Below are positions 8,585 through 17,031 of a stretch of DNA of 64,000 nt, piece by piece. How positions within the stretch are numbered: the first letter of the stretch is position 1; each line of letters opens with the position of its first letter. Source of the stretch: Candidatus Woesearchaeota archaeon (GTDB lineage: Archaea; Nanobdellota; Nanobdellia; Woesearchaeales; ARS49); the NCBI GenBank assembly GCA_019322895.1, contig JAHWHZ010000001.1, positions 186,001-250,000 of the forward strand, in the 5' to 3' direction. The position numbers and the translations under genes were made by a program. The notes beneath the pieces were generated by a model. That model did no database searches, was not told the DNA's origin, and was given only the letters and a program-made list of their open reading frames with translations.

Positions 8585-9088
8585 ATGATGGATGAAAAAA
8601 GTCTTACATTGACTGTTCTTGGAATAGTTGTCGTTATTGCTATTGTAGGCTTGGTTATGCTCTTCACTGCTGCTAAAACAGGAGCAGGTGTTTATGGCGG
8701 AGCATTAAAAGGCGACCCATTCCCGTATACAAGATATCTTGAAGGGCAGTCTGTTGTTGAATCACCTGGCTATGAGACAACATTGATCGAGCCAGAGCCA
8801 GTTGTATTTGGCGGAGCAGATGAAACATTAGTTAATCTGGAAAACGTTCCAAGAGAAGTTCAGAAAGGTGTGAGCTACAAAAGAGACCCAAAATTAAAGA
8901 CAAGAACAGGACTTGTTACCTGCGCAACATTAAGATTCCCGAATAATGCTTACGCACCGGTTAATGTAAATCAGCAGCAATGGGAATCATACCTGCAGAT
9001 GGGAAGGACCTGCTTCACAAAGACTATTGACGGTGTTCCTGTGCGGGATATCTTAGGAGACCACGCTTGCTGTGCAAGAGTTTCTTAA
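8585..9088 (+). CDS. Membrane-anchored cysteine protein, tandem paralogue 2, 167 aa
   Basis: Same architecture as its neighbours: single TM helix near residues 8-30 (TVLGIVVVIAIVGLVMLF), then KTGAGVYGG, then an outer domain containing DPFPYTRYLE, TCATLRFPN, GRTCFTK and a terminal ACCARVS. The motif set (FPYTR, TC-x2-L-x-FP, CFT, VRD-x-L, CC) is shared with paralogue 3, which is its closest relative. Two adjacent ATGs (8585, 8588); the Shine-Dalgarno spacing favours the second. Function unknown; a surface or pilus-associated role is inference. Confidence 0.8.
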   Translation: MMDEKSLTLTVLGIVVVIAIVGLVMLFTAAKTGAGVYGGALKGDPFPYTRYLEGQSVVESPGYETTLIEPEPVVFGGADETLVNLENVPREVQKGVSYKRDPKLKTRTGLVTCATLRFPNNAYAPVNVNQQQWESYLQMGRTCFTKTIDGVPVRDILGDHACCARVS

Positions 9089-9112
9089 TTTTTTTCTTTA
9101 ATTTTTAGAAAA

Positions 9113-9122
9113 GTTTATATAC
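9113..9122 (+). promoter_or_regulatory. TATA box of tandem paralogue 3
   Basis: GTTTATATAC, about 65 nt before the ATG at 9180, with a Shine-Dalgarno GAGGTGA at 9167-9173 between them. Third copy of the promoter arrangement in this tandem array. Confidence 0.6.
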
Positions 9123-9179
9123 GATTAGTTATATTTATCTCTTAAACGATTAAAATTAAAAAAAGTGAGGTGAATCGTG

Positions 9180-9677
9180 ATGGAACAAGCTAAGAGCATC
9201 GCTCTGATAATTACAGCTATTGTGGCAATAATTGCAGTAGTTGGGTTAATTCTGATGTTTACTGGAGGAAAAACAGGAGCAGGAATATATACTAATTTTG
9301 AAGGAAATCCTTTCCCATACACAAGATGGATTGAGAGGAGTCCGACAATGGAAAACCCTGCGGCATATGGCTTGATTGCAGGACAGCCAGCACCAGCACC
9401 ATTGATGGGCGGAGCTAGCGAGAAATTCATTACAGATACAGAAGAAGCAGTCAGCAACGCAATCAGCTATGGAAGAGACCCTTACAGCCACATCCCATCA
9501 GCAATGACAACATGTCAACTGCTTCATTTCCCAGGCAGCGTGAGAGCTCCTTATGGCTATGGCTACCAGCTCTTCATAAACAAGCAGGGAATGGGATACA
9601 ATTGCTTCACAGAAGACATGTACGGCAATAAGGTAAGAGACCTTCTGCCTATGTTCTACGGCTGCTGTGACAGATAA
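9180..9677 (+). CDS. Membrane-anchored cysteine protein, tandem paralogue 3, 165 aa
   Basis: Hydrophobic helix near residues 7-29 (IALIITAIVAIIAVVGLILM), then KTGAGIY, NPFPYTRWIE, TTCQLLHFPG, YNCFTED, KVRDLLP and a C-terminal CC (GCCDR). Clear paralogue of the two preceding genes. A GTG one codon earlier is possible; the ATG at 9180 gives the spacing from GAGGTGA seen at the other two genes. Probable single-pass surface protein with two disulphides in the outer domain; no known family recognised. Confidence 0.8.
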   Translation: MEQAKSIALIITAIVAIIAVVGLILMFTGGKTGAGIYTNFEGNPFPYTRWIERSPTMENPAAYGLIAGQPAPAPLMGGASEKFITDTEEAVSNAISYGRDPYSHIPSAMTTCQLLHFPGSVRAPYGYGYQLFINKQGMGYNCFTEDMYGNKVRDLLPMFYGCCDR

Positions 9678-9798
9678 ATAAATTTTTATTTTTATTCTCT
9701 TCTTTTTAGCAAAAGGTTTAAATACTAGTTTTATAAATTCTGGAGTAAAGAGGTGACCGAAAGTTCCATTCACGACTTATGACTGGATTTATGGGATT

Positions 9799-10071
9799 GT
9801 GCAGTTTTCTGTAGCATTCTTGTCTGTTATTGCAGGAATAATCGCTATAAGCATGTTCCAGGCTGCCAGAGAGCAGAAGAACCTCAGAAGCTGGAAATAT
9901 ATGATTATTGCTCTGGTTTTGTTTGCTGTTGAAGAGGTTATTGGGGCCCTTAAGACCTTTGGCATCTATTCCACTCCGTATCTCACCCACGTCATTCCTT
10001 TTTTCATACTGCTGCTTGTCATTGCAGCAGTAATCACGCAGATCAACATAACAAAGGGGTGGCTTGAATGA
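9799..10071 (+). CDS. Small three-TM membrane protein, at least 90 aa
   Basis: Three hydrophobic helices (FSVAFLSVIAGIIAIS, YMIIALVLFAVEEVIGA, HVIPFFILLLVIAAVI) joined by short charged loops. The frame stays open upstream to 9757, adding VPFTTYDWIYGI before the GTG at 9799; a GAGGTGA Shine-Dalgarno at 9750-9756 would position translation at a GTT codon (9763), so the true start is uncertain. Paralogous to the next gene, sharing W-x5-AL-x-F-x-VEEV; ATGA overlap with it. Resembles small membrane sensor modules, but no function is assigned. Confidence 0.65.
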   Translation: MQFSVAFLSVIAGIIAISMFQAAREQKNLRSWKYMIIALVLFAVEEVIGALKTFGIYSTPYLTHVIPFFILLLVIAAVITQINITKGWLE

Positions 10072-10382
10072 GCGAGTTTTTTTCAGCTCTTGGGCTCATA
10101 GCGCCTTACTATAATCTTGTGCTTGTAGTTGTGCTGTTTTATATGTTCCTCAAGCTTTTTGCCACGCCTGTGAAGAACAAGAAAGCATTTCAAAAGCCTT
10201 GGACACTTATTTTTGTGGCATTGCTTATCTTTATTGTAGAAGAAGTATTGACTGTCTTGCGCACCGCAGGCCTGCTTAATATTCCTGCGCACATCAATGG
10301 TTTTTTTGAGTTAGGAATGATAATCCTGTTCATCTATACATTATTCCTGCAGAAGGATATGATCAAGAGAAAAAAATATTAA
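10068..10382 (+). CDS. Small three-TM membrane protein, paralogue, 104 aa
   Basis: Hydrophobic segments near residues 15-32, 45-66 and 78-95, with IFVALLIFIVEEVLTVLRTAG aligning to the preceding protein's IIALVLFAVEEVIGALKTFG. A short basic tail (KDMIKRKKY) should lie in the cytoplasm. Starts inside the previous stop (ATGA), so translationally coupled; together they may form a hetero-oligomer. It converges on, and overlaps by 4 nt, the minus-strand membrane protein. Family unrecognised. Confidence 0.75.
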   Translation: MSEFFSALGLIAPYYNLVLVVVLFYMFLKLFATPVKNKKAFQKPWTLIFVALLIFIVEEVLTVLRTAGLLNIPAHINGFFELGMIILFIYTLFLQKDMIKRKKY

Positions 10383-10723
10383 ACTTTTAATTCTCTGAGT
10401 TTTCTTGAAATCTCTTCTAGATGGTCCTTATCTGGCTCTGGTCTCGCAGCTTCTCTTGGAATAAGCCAGGTCAGGATGACGTCCAGCACAAACACCAGCA
10501 TTATTGCTGCCACTGCAAATATAGCTGGGTAAAGCAGCTGTTTTATGAGTATTCTTGTAATCACTATAGATGCTATTGCCAATGCAAGCAGGGCATACAA
10601 TAGATAAGACCAAGCAGAATGAGTCCTTTTATCCATTATGTGCTCTCTGATCAAGTAAACAAGCAATACCACAATCAATATCGCGATTATTCCATAGGTT
10701 ATTGCAGGCATAATTGTCTCCAT
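10379..10723 (-). CDS. Three-TM membrane protein, 114 aa
   Basis: Starts at METIMPAITYG; helices at roughly residues 5-25, 38-57 and 64-88, then a charged amphipathic tail (DHLEEISRKLRELK). The TAATG overlap with the upstream small gene decides the start over a longer in-frame ATG. Topologically like the two plus-strand neighbours but without convincing sequence similarity. Unrecognised. Confidence 0.65.
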   Translation of the reverse strand: METIMPAITYGIIAILIVVLLVYLIREHIMDKRTHSAWSYLLYALLALAIASIVITRILIKQLLYPAIFAVAAIMLVFVLDVILTWLIPREAARPEPDKDHLEEISRKLRELKV

Positions 10724-10974
10724 TATAATAGCCTCACTCTTTTTTTCTTTGTTTTGCATTTCCAGTATGCAAAGAATTCATCTACTTCTTTTTCTTTATT
10801 TATTTGAACAAGCAGCACTGTTCTTCCTAATTGTTCTAGCTGCAGCCTCTCTATTATTCCTTTTTTGCCGTTCCTGCCCTTTAAAGCATAAAAAAACCGC
10901 ACTTTGTCTTTCTTAGGAAGGTGTGTCAAGGAATAGGTATAAATGATTGCTTCTTTATGATTTTTAGCCGCCAA
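10723..10974 (-). CDS. Small basic hypothetical protein with TTG start, 83 aa
   Basis: Begins at a TTG codon preceded by GAGGTAAAA and by a TATA-like CTTATAAATG. Composition is basic (KGRNGKKGIIERLQ; tail KCKTKKKRVRLL) with a central beta-like strand TVLLVQIN, so it may be a small alpha/beta protein. Coupled to the downstream membrane gene by TAATG. Diverges from the response regulator, sharing the AT-rich intergenic region. It ends in a WKCKTKK stretch with a single Cys. Function unknown. Confidence 0.6.
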   Translation of the reverse strand: MAAKNHKEAIIYTYSLTHLPKKDKVRFFYALKGRNGKKGIIERLQLEQLGRTVLLVQINKEKEVDEFFAYWKCKTKKKRVRLL

Positions 10975-11055
10975 TTTTACCTCTTATTTGTTAAATAAAT
11001 TAACATACATTTATAAGTTTTTCCTTTTTAAAAGGTTTTTCATGGGTGAAGCACA

Positions 11056-11415
11056 ATGAAGATACTTGTAGCAGATGATGAAGCAACAATTTGTAAGGTA
11101 TGCAAATTTATATTAGAAAAATCAGGCCACAAAGTAGTTACTGCAAGCAATGGGGTAGAAGCACTCACGCTTGCAAAAGATTTTAAGCCAGAATTCATTA
11201 TTTCTGACATGCTCATGCCTGTGATGAATGGATATGAGTTTGTTGAAAGATATCAGAGAGAAAATCCTTCTGTAAAAGTCTTGTTGATGACAGGAACGGT
11301 CTATGCTATAGAAGAAAACGGATATGATCCAGGCAAGTATCCTATCTTAGAAAAACCAATTCGCGCATCGAAACTGGTAGAAAAAGTCAACGAGGTTTAC
11401 ACACAAACCGCATAA
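11056..11415 (+). CDS. Stand-alone response regulator receiver protein (CheY-like), 119 aa
   Basis: Single REC domain: acidic pair ADDE at residues 7-10, phospho-acceptor Asp in IISDMLMP, conserved Thr in LLMTGT and Lys in LEKPI. No output domain follows, as in CheY/SpoF-type regulators. The cognate histidine kinase is not in this window. TATA-like TTTATAAG and a GGGTGA Shine-Dalgarno lie upstream. Its last 29 nt overlap the convergent RNase P gene. Confidence 0.9.
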   Translation: MKILVADDEATICKVCKFILEKSGHKVVTASNGVEALTLAKDFKPEFIISDMLMPVMNGYEFVERYQRENPSVKVLLMTGTVYAIEENGYDPGKYPILEKPIRASKLVEKVNEVYTQTA

Positions 11416-11701
11416 ATTTCTTGCAGTTCTGACAGTAATAAACAACTTTTCCTTTATGTGTCCTTACCCTGCAGTTTTTTCCAGGGACTAAATACTTGTA
11501 ACAATGCTTGCAGAATTTTCTTTTTAATTCTCTGGGGATTCTTACTTTATATTTCATTGACAGCTTTCTTGCCAATGTCACGTATCTGTTTGATAAAGAA
11601 GGGTTCTTATTAAATGCTTCAGCAGCTCTTTCAAATAAATAGAGTATTCTTTCTTTTGCAGTCTTCTTCATTTCTTTTTGTTTTGAATGTATCTTCTTCA
11701 T
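11387..11701 (-). CDS. rnp4: Ribonuclease P protein component 4 (Rpp21/Rpr2), 104 aa
   Basis: Protein subunit of RNase P, which matures tRNA 5' ends. The C-terminal half carries the zinc ribbon FCKHC ... NCRVRTHKG ... YYCQNCKKF typical of Rpr2/Rpp21, after a basic helical N-terminus (KERILYLFERAAEAF). I start it at MKKIHSKQ because a TATA box (ATTTATATAG, minus strand) lies 25 nt upstream; a longer reading adds MGATNNI. The intergenic TATA region is shared with the divergent coiled-coil gene. Confidence 0.88.
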   Translation of the reverse strand: MKKIHSKQKEMKKTAKERILYLFERAAEAFNKNPSLSNRYVTLARKLSMKYKVRIPRELKRKFCKHCYKYLVPGKNCRVRTHKGKVVYYCQNCKKFMRFVCKPR

Positions 11702-11755
11702 TATATTGTTAGTTGCACCCAAATCTATATAAATATTCTCCCTCTAGCTAGATGT

Positions 11756-13003
11756 ATGTTAGGTTTTTTAAAAAAGTTATTTAGCAAAGAGCCGGAAGTC
11801 CAAACAGAAGAGATTGAATTAGCTAATTTAAGTTCCTGGTTTGAGGAAAAAACAAAGCCAAAAATAGAAGAGCTTAATTCCTTGCTAAAAGAGACTAATC
11901 AAAAGATTTCTCAGGAAATAGAGCAGGCAAGAAGCAATATCAATGCACTGAATGAAGCTAAACTGATGAATCCAGATATTCCAGAAAGAGCAAAGCATTT
12001 CATGCATGGCAACAGGGACGCGTATTCAAAGAAAATCAATCTATTCTTAGACAAGATTTATGCTCCAGATACAGTGCATAATTTTCCTGTGTTTCATTCT
12101 GCTGTGCAGAATGAATTAAAAGAGCTTATGCAGGGAACTGCCAAGTCTTTCCAGATTCTGCAGGAGTTTTTTGCAAACGAGTCAAGGCAGGCCATGGCTG
12201 GCGTAGGCAATATAAGCAAAGAAATAAATTCATTCAAGCAGGCATTTGATAATGCAGGATTGCATATCCTTGATGATACTAAAAAAGCGATTGTTGATTT
12301 CCAGACAAAACTGAAGCTGAAAACCGCTCTTGAAAAAGACCTTGAAAATGCTCAAAAAGAGCTTGACGATCACACTGCTGAAATAGCTAAGTTAAAGGAA
12401 GATATCGCATTGCTGCAGAAAGATAAGGAACTTAACGCCTTGAAAGATTCATTGAAAAAAATCCAGGCAAAGATAGAAGAGACCCGCGAAAGGATAACAA
12501 CACCTTTTTCTGTCATCAATCATGCCTTAAGAAAATTTGAGAGGATAACTTACAGGCACAGGCTTCTTGTACAAGGATATATTGAGTCTCCTTTGGATGC
12601 ATTGATGAAAGATCTTCACTTGAGCATCCTTAAGGCGCTGCATGACTTGGAAATGGCCGTAATGAACAACAAAATTGACTTGAAGGATAAGAAAAAAGAC
12701 CGCACACTTGAAACATTGAAGCTGCTGACAAAAGATTATCTCGGCAGTTTCTTGACAGAATACGGCCAAGCCAAGCAGGAGCAGGACAAGATCAGAAAAC
12801 AGCTGGAAAATCTTGATGTTGTTGTGCTGCTGAAAGAAAAGAAAGCAGACATTGAAAAAAGAGAGAACATGCGGATTGATGTTGAAAGAAAGATTGCATT
12901 ATTTTCAAAAGAGCTTGAAAAAACAAGCATCAAAGAGCTTGAAGATGCCTTGATTGAGAATTTAAGGAAGATAACAGGTACGCAAGTCAAGCTTGTTGTC
13001 TAG
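11756..13003 (+). CDS. Long coiled-coil protein, 415 aa
   Basis: Apart from a hydrophobic N-terminus (MLGFLKKLFSK), nearly the whole protein is Lys/Glu/Leu-rich with heptad patterns, broken near the middle by FHSAVQNELKELM and by the basic FERITYRHRLLVQGY. It is probably a rod-like or tethering protein. TATA ATCTATATAAATA lies ~25 nt before the ATG (leaderless). No family recognised; similarity to SMC-like proteins is only compositional, with no Walker motifs. Its TAG stop overlaps the convergent pgk stop by 4 nt. Confidence 0.75.
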   Translation: MLGFLKKLFSKEPEVQTEEIELANLSSWFEEKTKPKIEELNSLLKETNQKISQEIEQARSNINALNEAKLMNPDIPERAKHFMHGNRDAYSKKINLFLDKIYAPDTVHNFPVFHSAVQNELKELMQGTAKSFQILQEFFANESRQAMAGVGNISKEINSFKQAFDNAGLHILDDTKKAIVDFQTKLKLKTALEKDLENAQKELDDHTAEIAKLKEDIALLQKDKELNALKDSLKKIQAKIEETRERITTPFSVINHALRKFERITYRHRLLVQGYIESPLDALMKDLHLSILKALHDLEMAVMNNKIDLKDKKKDRTLETLKLLTKDYLGSFLTEYGQAKQEQDKIRKQLENLDVVVLLKEKKADIEKRENMRIDVERKIALFSKELEKTSIKELEDALIENLRKITGTQVKLVV

Positions 13004-14169
13004 CCAAACCGTTTCTTGCTTTCTATCAATGCTTTTATTCCTGGCAGTTCTCTGCCTTCTACATATTCCACTGCTGCTGTCCCCCCTGTGCTTACGTGAG
13101 TGAATCCTTTTGCAAGCTTGAACTTGTCTATTGCTTCTGCAGTATCTCCTCCTCCTGCTATTGTCACCTTGCCTGCCTGCGAAAGTATTCTTGCAACTGC
13201 TTTTGTTCCTTTTGCAAACTTGTTTATCTCAAACAAGCCGGGAGGCCCTGACCAGAATATTGTCTTGCTGTGTCCTGCGACATCTTTTATTTTTTTAAGG
13301 GTCTTGGGGCCTATGTCCACTATGATCCATTTTGCAGGCACATCATTTACGTCAACTGTTTTAGTTTTCGCACCAGGAGCCAGTTTGTTTGCCACAAAAA
13401 CATCCTCTGGGCTTATGACTTTCCTGCTGTTGACAAATTTCTTCTTGAGTTTGACTTTCTCAATCTTGGATTTTCCGATTTTGCAGCCACGCGCCTTTAA
13501 TAAGATATTTCCCAGTATTCCGCCTATGAAAAGATTGCTTGCTTTGGTAAACATCTTCTCTGCTGCTTTTAGCTTGTCTTCTTTTGCTCCGCAGATGATT
13601 GCAAAAAACGGCTTTTTTGGCTTGCGTGCTTTTTCCAGCTGTTTTATTTCTTTCAGGACAAGCATTCCTGCACAGCTTGGCAGAAAATAAGGCACTCCTG
13701 ATACAGATGCATGCTCTCTGTGCATTGTCGCAAAAGCGTCATTAACATACACGTCTGCAAATTCAGCAAGCCCCTGTGCAAACAGCTTGTTGTTTTTTTC
13801 TTCCTCTGGATAGAATCTTAAGTTTTCAAGCAGGCACACCTCTCCTGTCTGCATCTCATTTATCTGGTCTTCAACAGTTGCTCCAAGACAGTCATCTAAT
13901 TTTATTACATGTTTCTTCAGCAGTTTGCTTAGTCTTTTTGCAATCTTGTCCATACGCAGCTTATCGTCTACTTTCTCTGGCCTTCCCAGATGCGACATCA
14001 GGATTACTATGGCTTTTTTCTTTGTCAAGTAATTTATTGTAGGAATAACTGCCTTTATTCTCCGGTCATCAAGGATTTTTCCTTTCTTGTCCATCGGCAC
14101 ATTAAAGTCCACTCTTACTAGAACTCTTTTGCCTGCAACATCCACGTCTTTTAGTGTGTTGAATCTCAT
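13000..14169 (-). CDS. pgk: Phosphoglycerate kinase, 389 aa
   Basis: Glycolytic enzyme interconverting 1,3-bisphosphoglycerate + ADP and 3-phosphoglycerate + ATP. Signatures: VLVRVDFNVPMD near the N-terminus, SHLGRP, NDAFATMHREHAS, and the C-terminal GGGDTAEAIDKF and VSTGGTAAVEYVEG glycine loops. Length is usual (~390-415 aa). Its ATG overlaps the gap stop by 4 nt, so the two successive glycolytic steps are translationally coupled. The ADG to AGG-type glycine loops appear intact. Confidence 0.97.
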   Translation of the reverse strand: MRFNTLKDVDVAGKRVLVRVDFNVPMDKKGKILDDRRIKAVIPTINYLTKKKAIVILMSHLGRPEKVDDKLRMDKIAKRLSKLLKKHVIKLDDCLGATVEDQINEMQTGEVCLLENLRFYPEEEKNNKLFAQGLAEFADVYVNDAFATMHREHASVSGVPYFLPSCAGMLVLKEIKQLEKARKPKKPFFAIICGAKEDKLKAAEKMFTKASNLFIGGILGNILLKARGCKIGKSKIEKVKLKKKFVNSRKVISPEDVFVANKLAPGAKTKTVDVNDVPAKWIIVDIGPKTLKKIKDVAGHSKTIFWSGPPGLFEINKFAKGTKAVARILSQAGKVTIAGGGDTAEAIDKFKLAKGFTHVSTGGTAAVEYVEGRELPGIKALIESKKRFG

Positions 14170-15155
14170 ATCAGTTTCTTTAATATATCAACCATTCTTG
14201 CAGAATATCCCCACTCATTGTCATACCAGCCGCAGATATTTACAGTGTTTCCTCCAACAACCTGTGTTGTAAGAGAATCAAAGATGCATGAATGTGGATT
14301 TTTTATTATGTCTGTGCTTACAAGTGGCTCTTCTGAATACTCCAGCAATCCTTTAAGTTTCTGAGCAGCTTTCTTGAATGCTGTATTGACCTCTTCTGAT
14401 GTTGCTGTCTTTTTCAGGACAGCTGTAAACTGGCATATTGAGCCGCACACAACAGGAACCCTTAAAGCCATCCCGTTTAATCTGCCTTTCAGCTCTGGAA
14501 TAGTCTCTACCACTGCCTTTGTCGCTCCGGTAGTTGTCGGCACTATGTTGACTGCTGCGGCTCTTCCTCTTCTTACGTCTTTTTTTGCGGGCCCGTCAAC
14601 AAGTTTCTGTGTTGAAGTATATGCATGCACTGTTGTCATGAAGCCGTTCACTATGCCGAATGCATCATTCAAAATTTTTACCATCGGCGCTATGCAGTTT
14701 GTTGTGCAAGACGCATTTGAGATTATGTTGTGCTTTTTCTTGTCATATTTGTCAAAGTTTACTCCTAACACAACAGTTATATCTGGGTTTTTTGCAGGCG
14801 CGCTTATCAGAACTTTTTTTGCTCCTGCTTTTATGTGCTTCATCGCCCCGGATTTTTCTGTAAAGAAACCTGTGCATTCTGCAACAACATCCACTTTCAG
14901 TTTTTTCCATGGCAGTTTTGCAGGGTCCTGTTCTGCAAAAACTTTTATTTTTTTGTTGTCAATTATTATGTGATCCTTGTCATAAGAAATCTTTCCAGGA
15001 TATCTGCCGTATACAGAGTCATATTTCAAAAGATAAGCAAGTGTTTTTGTGTCAGTGAGATCATTTACTGCAACAATATTTACCTTGTTTTTCAGCGCAA
15101 TTTCAAAAACCTGCCTTCCTATCCTTCCAAAGCCATTGATTGCAACGTTGACCAT
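14166..15155 (-). CDS. gap: Class I glyceraldehyde-3-phosphate dehydrogenase, NAD type, 329 aa
   Basis: Phosphorylating GAPDH of the bacterial/eukaryotic class: NGFGRIGR at the N-terminus, Asp32 in AVNDL (favouring NAD+), catalytic C150 in SNASCTTNC, and WYDNEWGYS near the C-terminus. Most archaea use the distinct class II enzyme, so this gene is probably of bacterial origin, as reported for several DPANN genomes. Start supported by a GAGGTGA Shine-Dalgarno and a TATA box (TTTATATAA) ~30 nt further up. Coupled to pgk. Confidence 0.96.
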   Translation of the reverse strand: MVNVAINGFGRIGRQVFEIALKNKVNIVAVNDLTDTKTLAYLLKYDSVYGRYPGKISYDKDHIIIDNKKIKVFAEQDPAKLPWKKLKVDVVAECTGFFTEKSGAMKHIKAGAKKVLISAPAKNPDITVVLGVNFDKYDKKKHNIISNASCTTNCIAPMVKILNDAFGIVNGFMTTVHAYTSTQKLVDGPAKKDVRRGRAAAVNIVPTTTGATKAVVETIPELKGRLNGMALRVPVVCGSICQFTAVLKKTATSEEVNTAFKKAAQKLKGLLEYSEEPLVSTDIIKNPHSCIFDSLTTQVVGGNTVNICGWYDNEWGYSARMVDILKKLI

Positions 15156-15244
15156 AAAGCTTCACCTCTTTTAGTTCAGCTTAGTGGATGAGTTATATAA
15201 ACTTTATGATAAAATTTATATATCCTATCATTTTAATTTATCAT

Positions 15245-15487
15245 ATGCTTGAACATGATATCTCAGATTTAGATGAAGAAACCCAGAAGTTCCTAAAGAA
15301 AAACCCCCGCGCAATGCTTGCATACCAGATTATGGGCCCTCCTGCTCCAGAGCCGTTGTTCAAGTCAGAGGAAGAATATGAGGCTTTTGCAAGAGACTTG
15401 TATGAAAAATTAGAGCAAAAAGACAAAGAGCTGTGCAGGGCTGCTGCGAGTTCCCGGGCAAGAGCGAAATATAAGATACTAGATTAA
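15245..15487 (+). CDS. Small acidic hypothetical protein, 80 aa
   Basis: Starts at MLEHDISDLDE, 25 nt after an AAATTTATATATCC box, so leaderless. Helical and highly charged, with a short PPAPEP linker between two helical halves. No recognised domain. Convergent overlap of 4 nt with the ACT-domain gene. The divergent gap promoter lies just upstream. Confidence 0.65.
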   Translation: MLEHDISDLDEETQKFLKKNPRAMLAYQIMGPPAPEPLFKSEEEYEAFARDLYEKLEQKDKELCRAAASSRARAKYKILD

Positions 15488-16116
15488 CAAAGCTTAAGGA
15501 TTGCTTCATGCGCCTTTACAATATCTTTTTCCTGCACATAAATAAGGAATTCTGGAGGGCAAACCACCATTTCCTGCAGGTTTATGTTTGCCAAAGCAAT
15601 CTCGCTTGAGATCCTTGCCAAGACCCCTTTTGTCTCCAGGGATTTTGTGCTAAGCTTTACAGTTATCTCGCTCAGACGATTTTGTATTTTTTTGATATCA
15701 TCTTTGTCAAATATTTTCTTGAGTTCAATTAAGCGGGGCTGTTCAACCATCACTTTCACTTCCCCGCTTCCAGTTGTCATCCTCACCGTGTATTTTGGTG
15801 CTGTGCAGAATTTCTTGAAAAAATCAATAGGGCGCAGTTTCAATGTAATGCATGCTACGTTGTTCTTTGTTGAAACAATTGCTCCCTTGAAGCAGCTCTG
15901 CAAAGCAGTCTCTTCTTTTAGGTATTTTTCCTGGCTTTGGAACCGCCTTATTGCTGATATGACTGAATCAAGTGATGCTCTCAGCATGTATTTTGATATG
16001 ATAAATTTTGCCAAGGCTCTTGTGTTTAATAATTTCCTGTGCAGATCTTTCTGTATTGCCAAGTCGCTTCTTAGAATGTGCCAAACTTCCTGGTTTATAT
16101 TTTTTTTATTCGCCAT
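15484..16116 (-). CDS. ACT-domain protein, probable regulator, 210 aa
   Basis: The last ~60 residues match the ACT fold pattern: GVLARISSEIALANINLQEM followed by an FLIYVQE strand and a KAHEAILKL helix; ACT domains usually bind amino acids or other small ligands. The N-terminal ~70 residues (EVWHILRSDLAIQKDL ... SVISAIRRFQ) look like a helical, possibly HTH-type DNA-binding part. A ligand-responsive transcription factor is a reasonable inference but unproven; similar N-helical/ACT proteins are common in this lineage. Confidence 0.65.
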   Translation of the reverse strand: MANKKNINQEVWHILRSDLAIQKDLHRKLLNTRALAKFIISKYMLRASLDSVISAIRRFQSQEKYLKEETALQSCFKGAIVSTKNNVACITLKLRPIDFFKKFCTAPKYTVRMTTGSGEVKVMVEQPRLIELKKIFDKDDIKKIQNRLSEITVKLSTKSLETKGVLARISSEIALANINLQEMVVCPPEFLIYVQEKDIVKAHEAILKLC

Positions 16117-16276
16117 GCATATTTCTAAGACGTTATCATTAATAAAACTTTCGCAAATTTGTCATTTTCTTTATAAATTTGTCATAATTCTATGTTTTAA
16201 GGCAAATATGTCGTCGAATATATATAGCTTCCAGTCTTTTCGTCTAAAGATAGTGATTAATACGTGAGTGAGAAAA

Positions 16277-16996
16277 ATGGCAGATAGAGACTTGCATAAT
16301 TTAAGAATAAAGAGAATACTTGGTGAGGATATATCTCCTGACGACCCTGGCTTGCTCAAAGAAAAAGCAAGAGAAGAAAAAAGGAGAACACCGTCAAACA
16401 TAGGCCTGCCTCCTGAAAAGCCGTCTGCTGACAAGGGGTATAGGCGCATCCTTTTGGTGGGCTACAACGGCTCTCTCATGAGTGTTCTTGAGAAAGTTTA
16501 TTCTGGCACAGATGTTAAAAAGCTTGAATTTGTGGTTGCAGATTCAACAGACGAAGCAAAATATCATTTGACTGATCCTGCGACTAAATTTGATTATATT
16601 TTTACTGCAGGATTGATAGGAAATCCTGAAAAAAAGAACAAATACAGGTGTTTAACCCCGAACAGGGGCTGGGAAGATGTTGAGATTTCTGAGATATTGA
16701 TAGATGGCTATGATATCAGTTTTGTCGCATCTTACAAAGGAATAACTTCCTTTATTTATGGCGGCGGAGTTGATGAAGGCCGGGCAAGGCTTTCTGGAGC
16801 AATTCATGCAAAATCCCCTGTCAGCCTGGAGTGTGAAATAAGACATTTTGAAGAATACCACGCAGACAGCTTCAAGGTTTTTGAAGAAGAAAGAGAAGCG
16901 TTTCTTGAGAAAATCCGTGCAGAGCGAAAAAATAAGGAGCAGGTTCCTCAAAGAAAAGAGAAAATCAAGGACAAGATTGCATGTTCTTATGTTTAA
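16277..16996 (+). CDS. Hypothetical protein with receiver-like Rossmann core, 239 aa
   Basis: Start at MADRDLHN with a GTGAGTGAG Shine-Dalgarno just upstream and TATA AATATATATAGC further up. After a charged N-terminal 50 residues the segment RRILLVGYNGSLMSVLE ... FVVADSTDEAKYHL ... FDYIFTAG has the strand-helix order of a receiver or Rossmann domain, but the phospho-acceptor is not evident. The C-terminal ~40 residues are charged and helical. No family recognised; it may be a degenerate receiver. Confidence 0.6.
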   Translation: MADRDLHNLRIKRILGEDISPDDPGLLKEKAREEKRRTPSNIGLPPEKPSADKGYRRILLVGYNGSLMSVLEKVYSGTDVKKLEFVVADSTDEAKYHLTDPATKFDYIFTAGLIGNPEKKNKYRCLTPNRGWEDVEISEILIDGYDISFVASYKGITSFIYGGGVDEGRARLSGAIHAKSPVSLECEIRHFEEYHADSFKVFEEEREAFLEKIRAERKNKEQVPQRKEKIKDKIACSYV

Positions 16997-17031
16997 CAAG
17001 CTTTATATATCCTCTTCTTTTTATTGACGGC

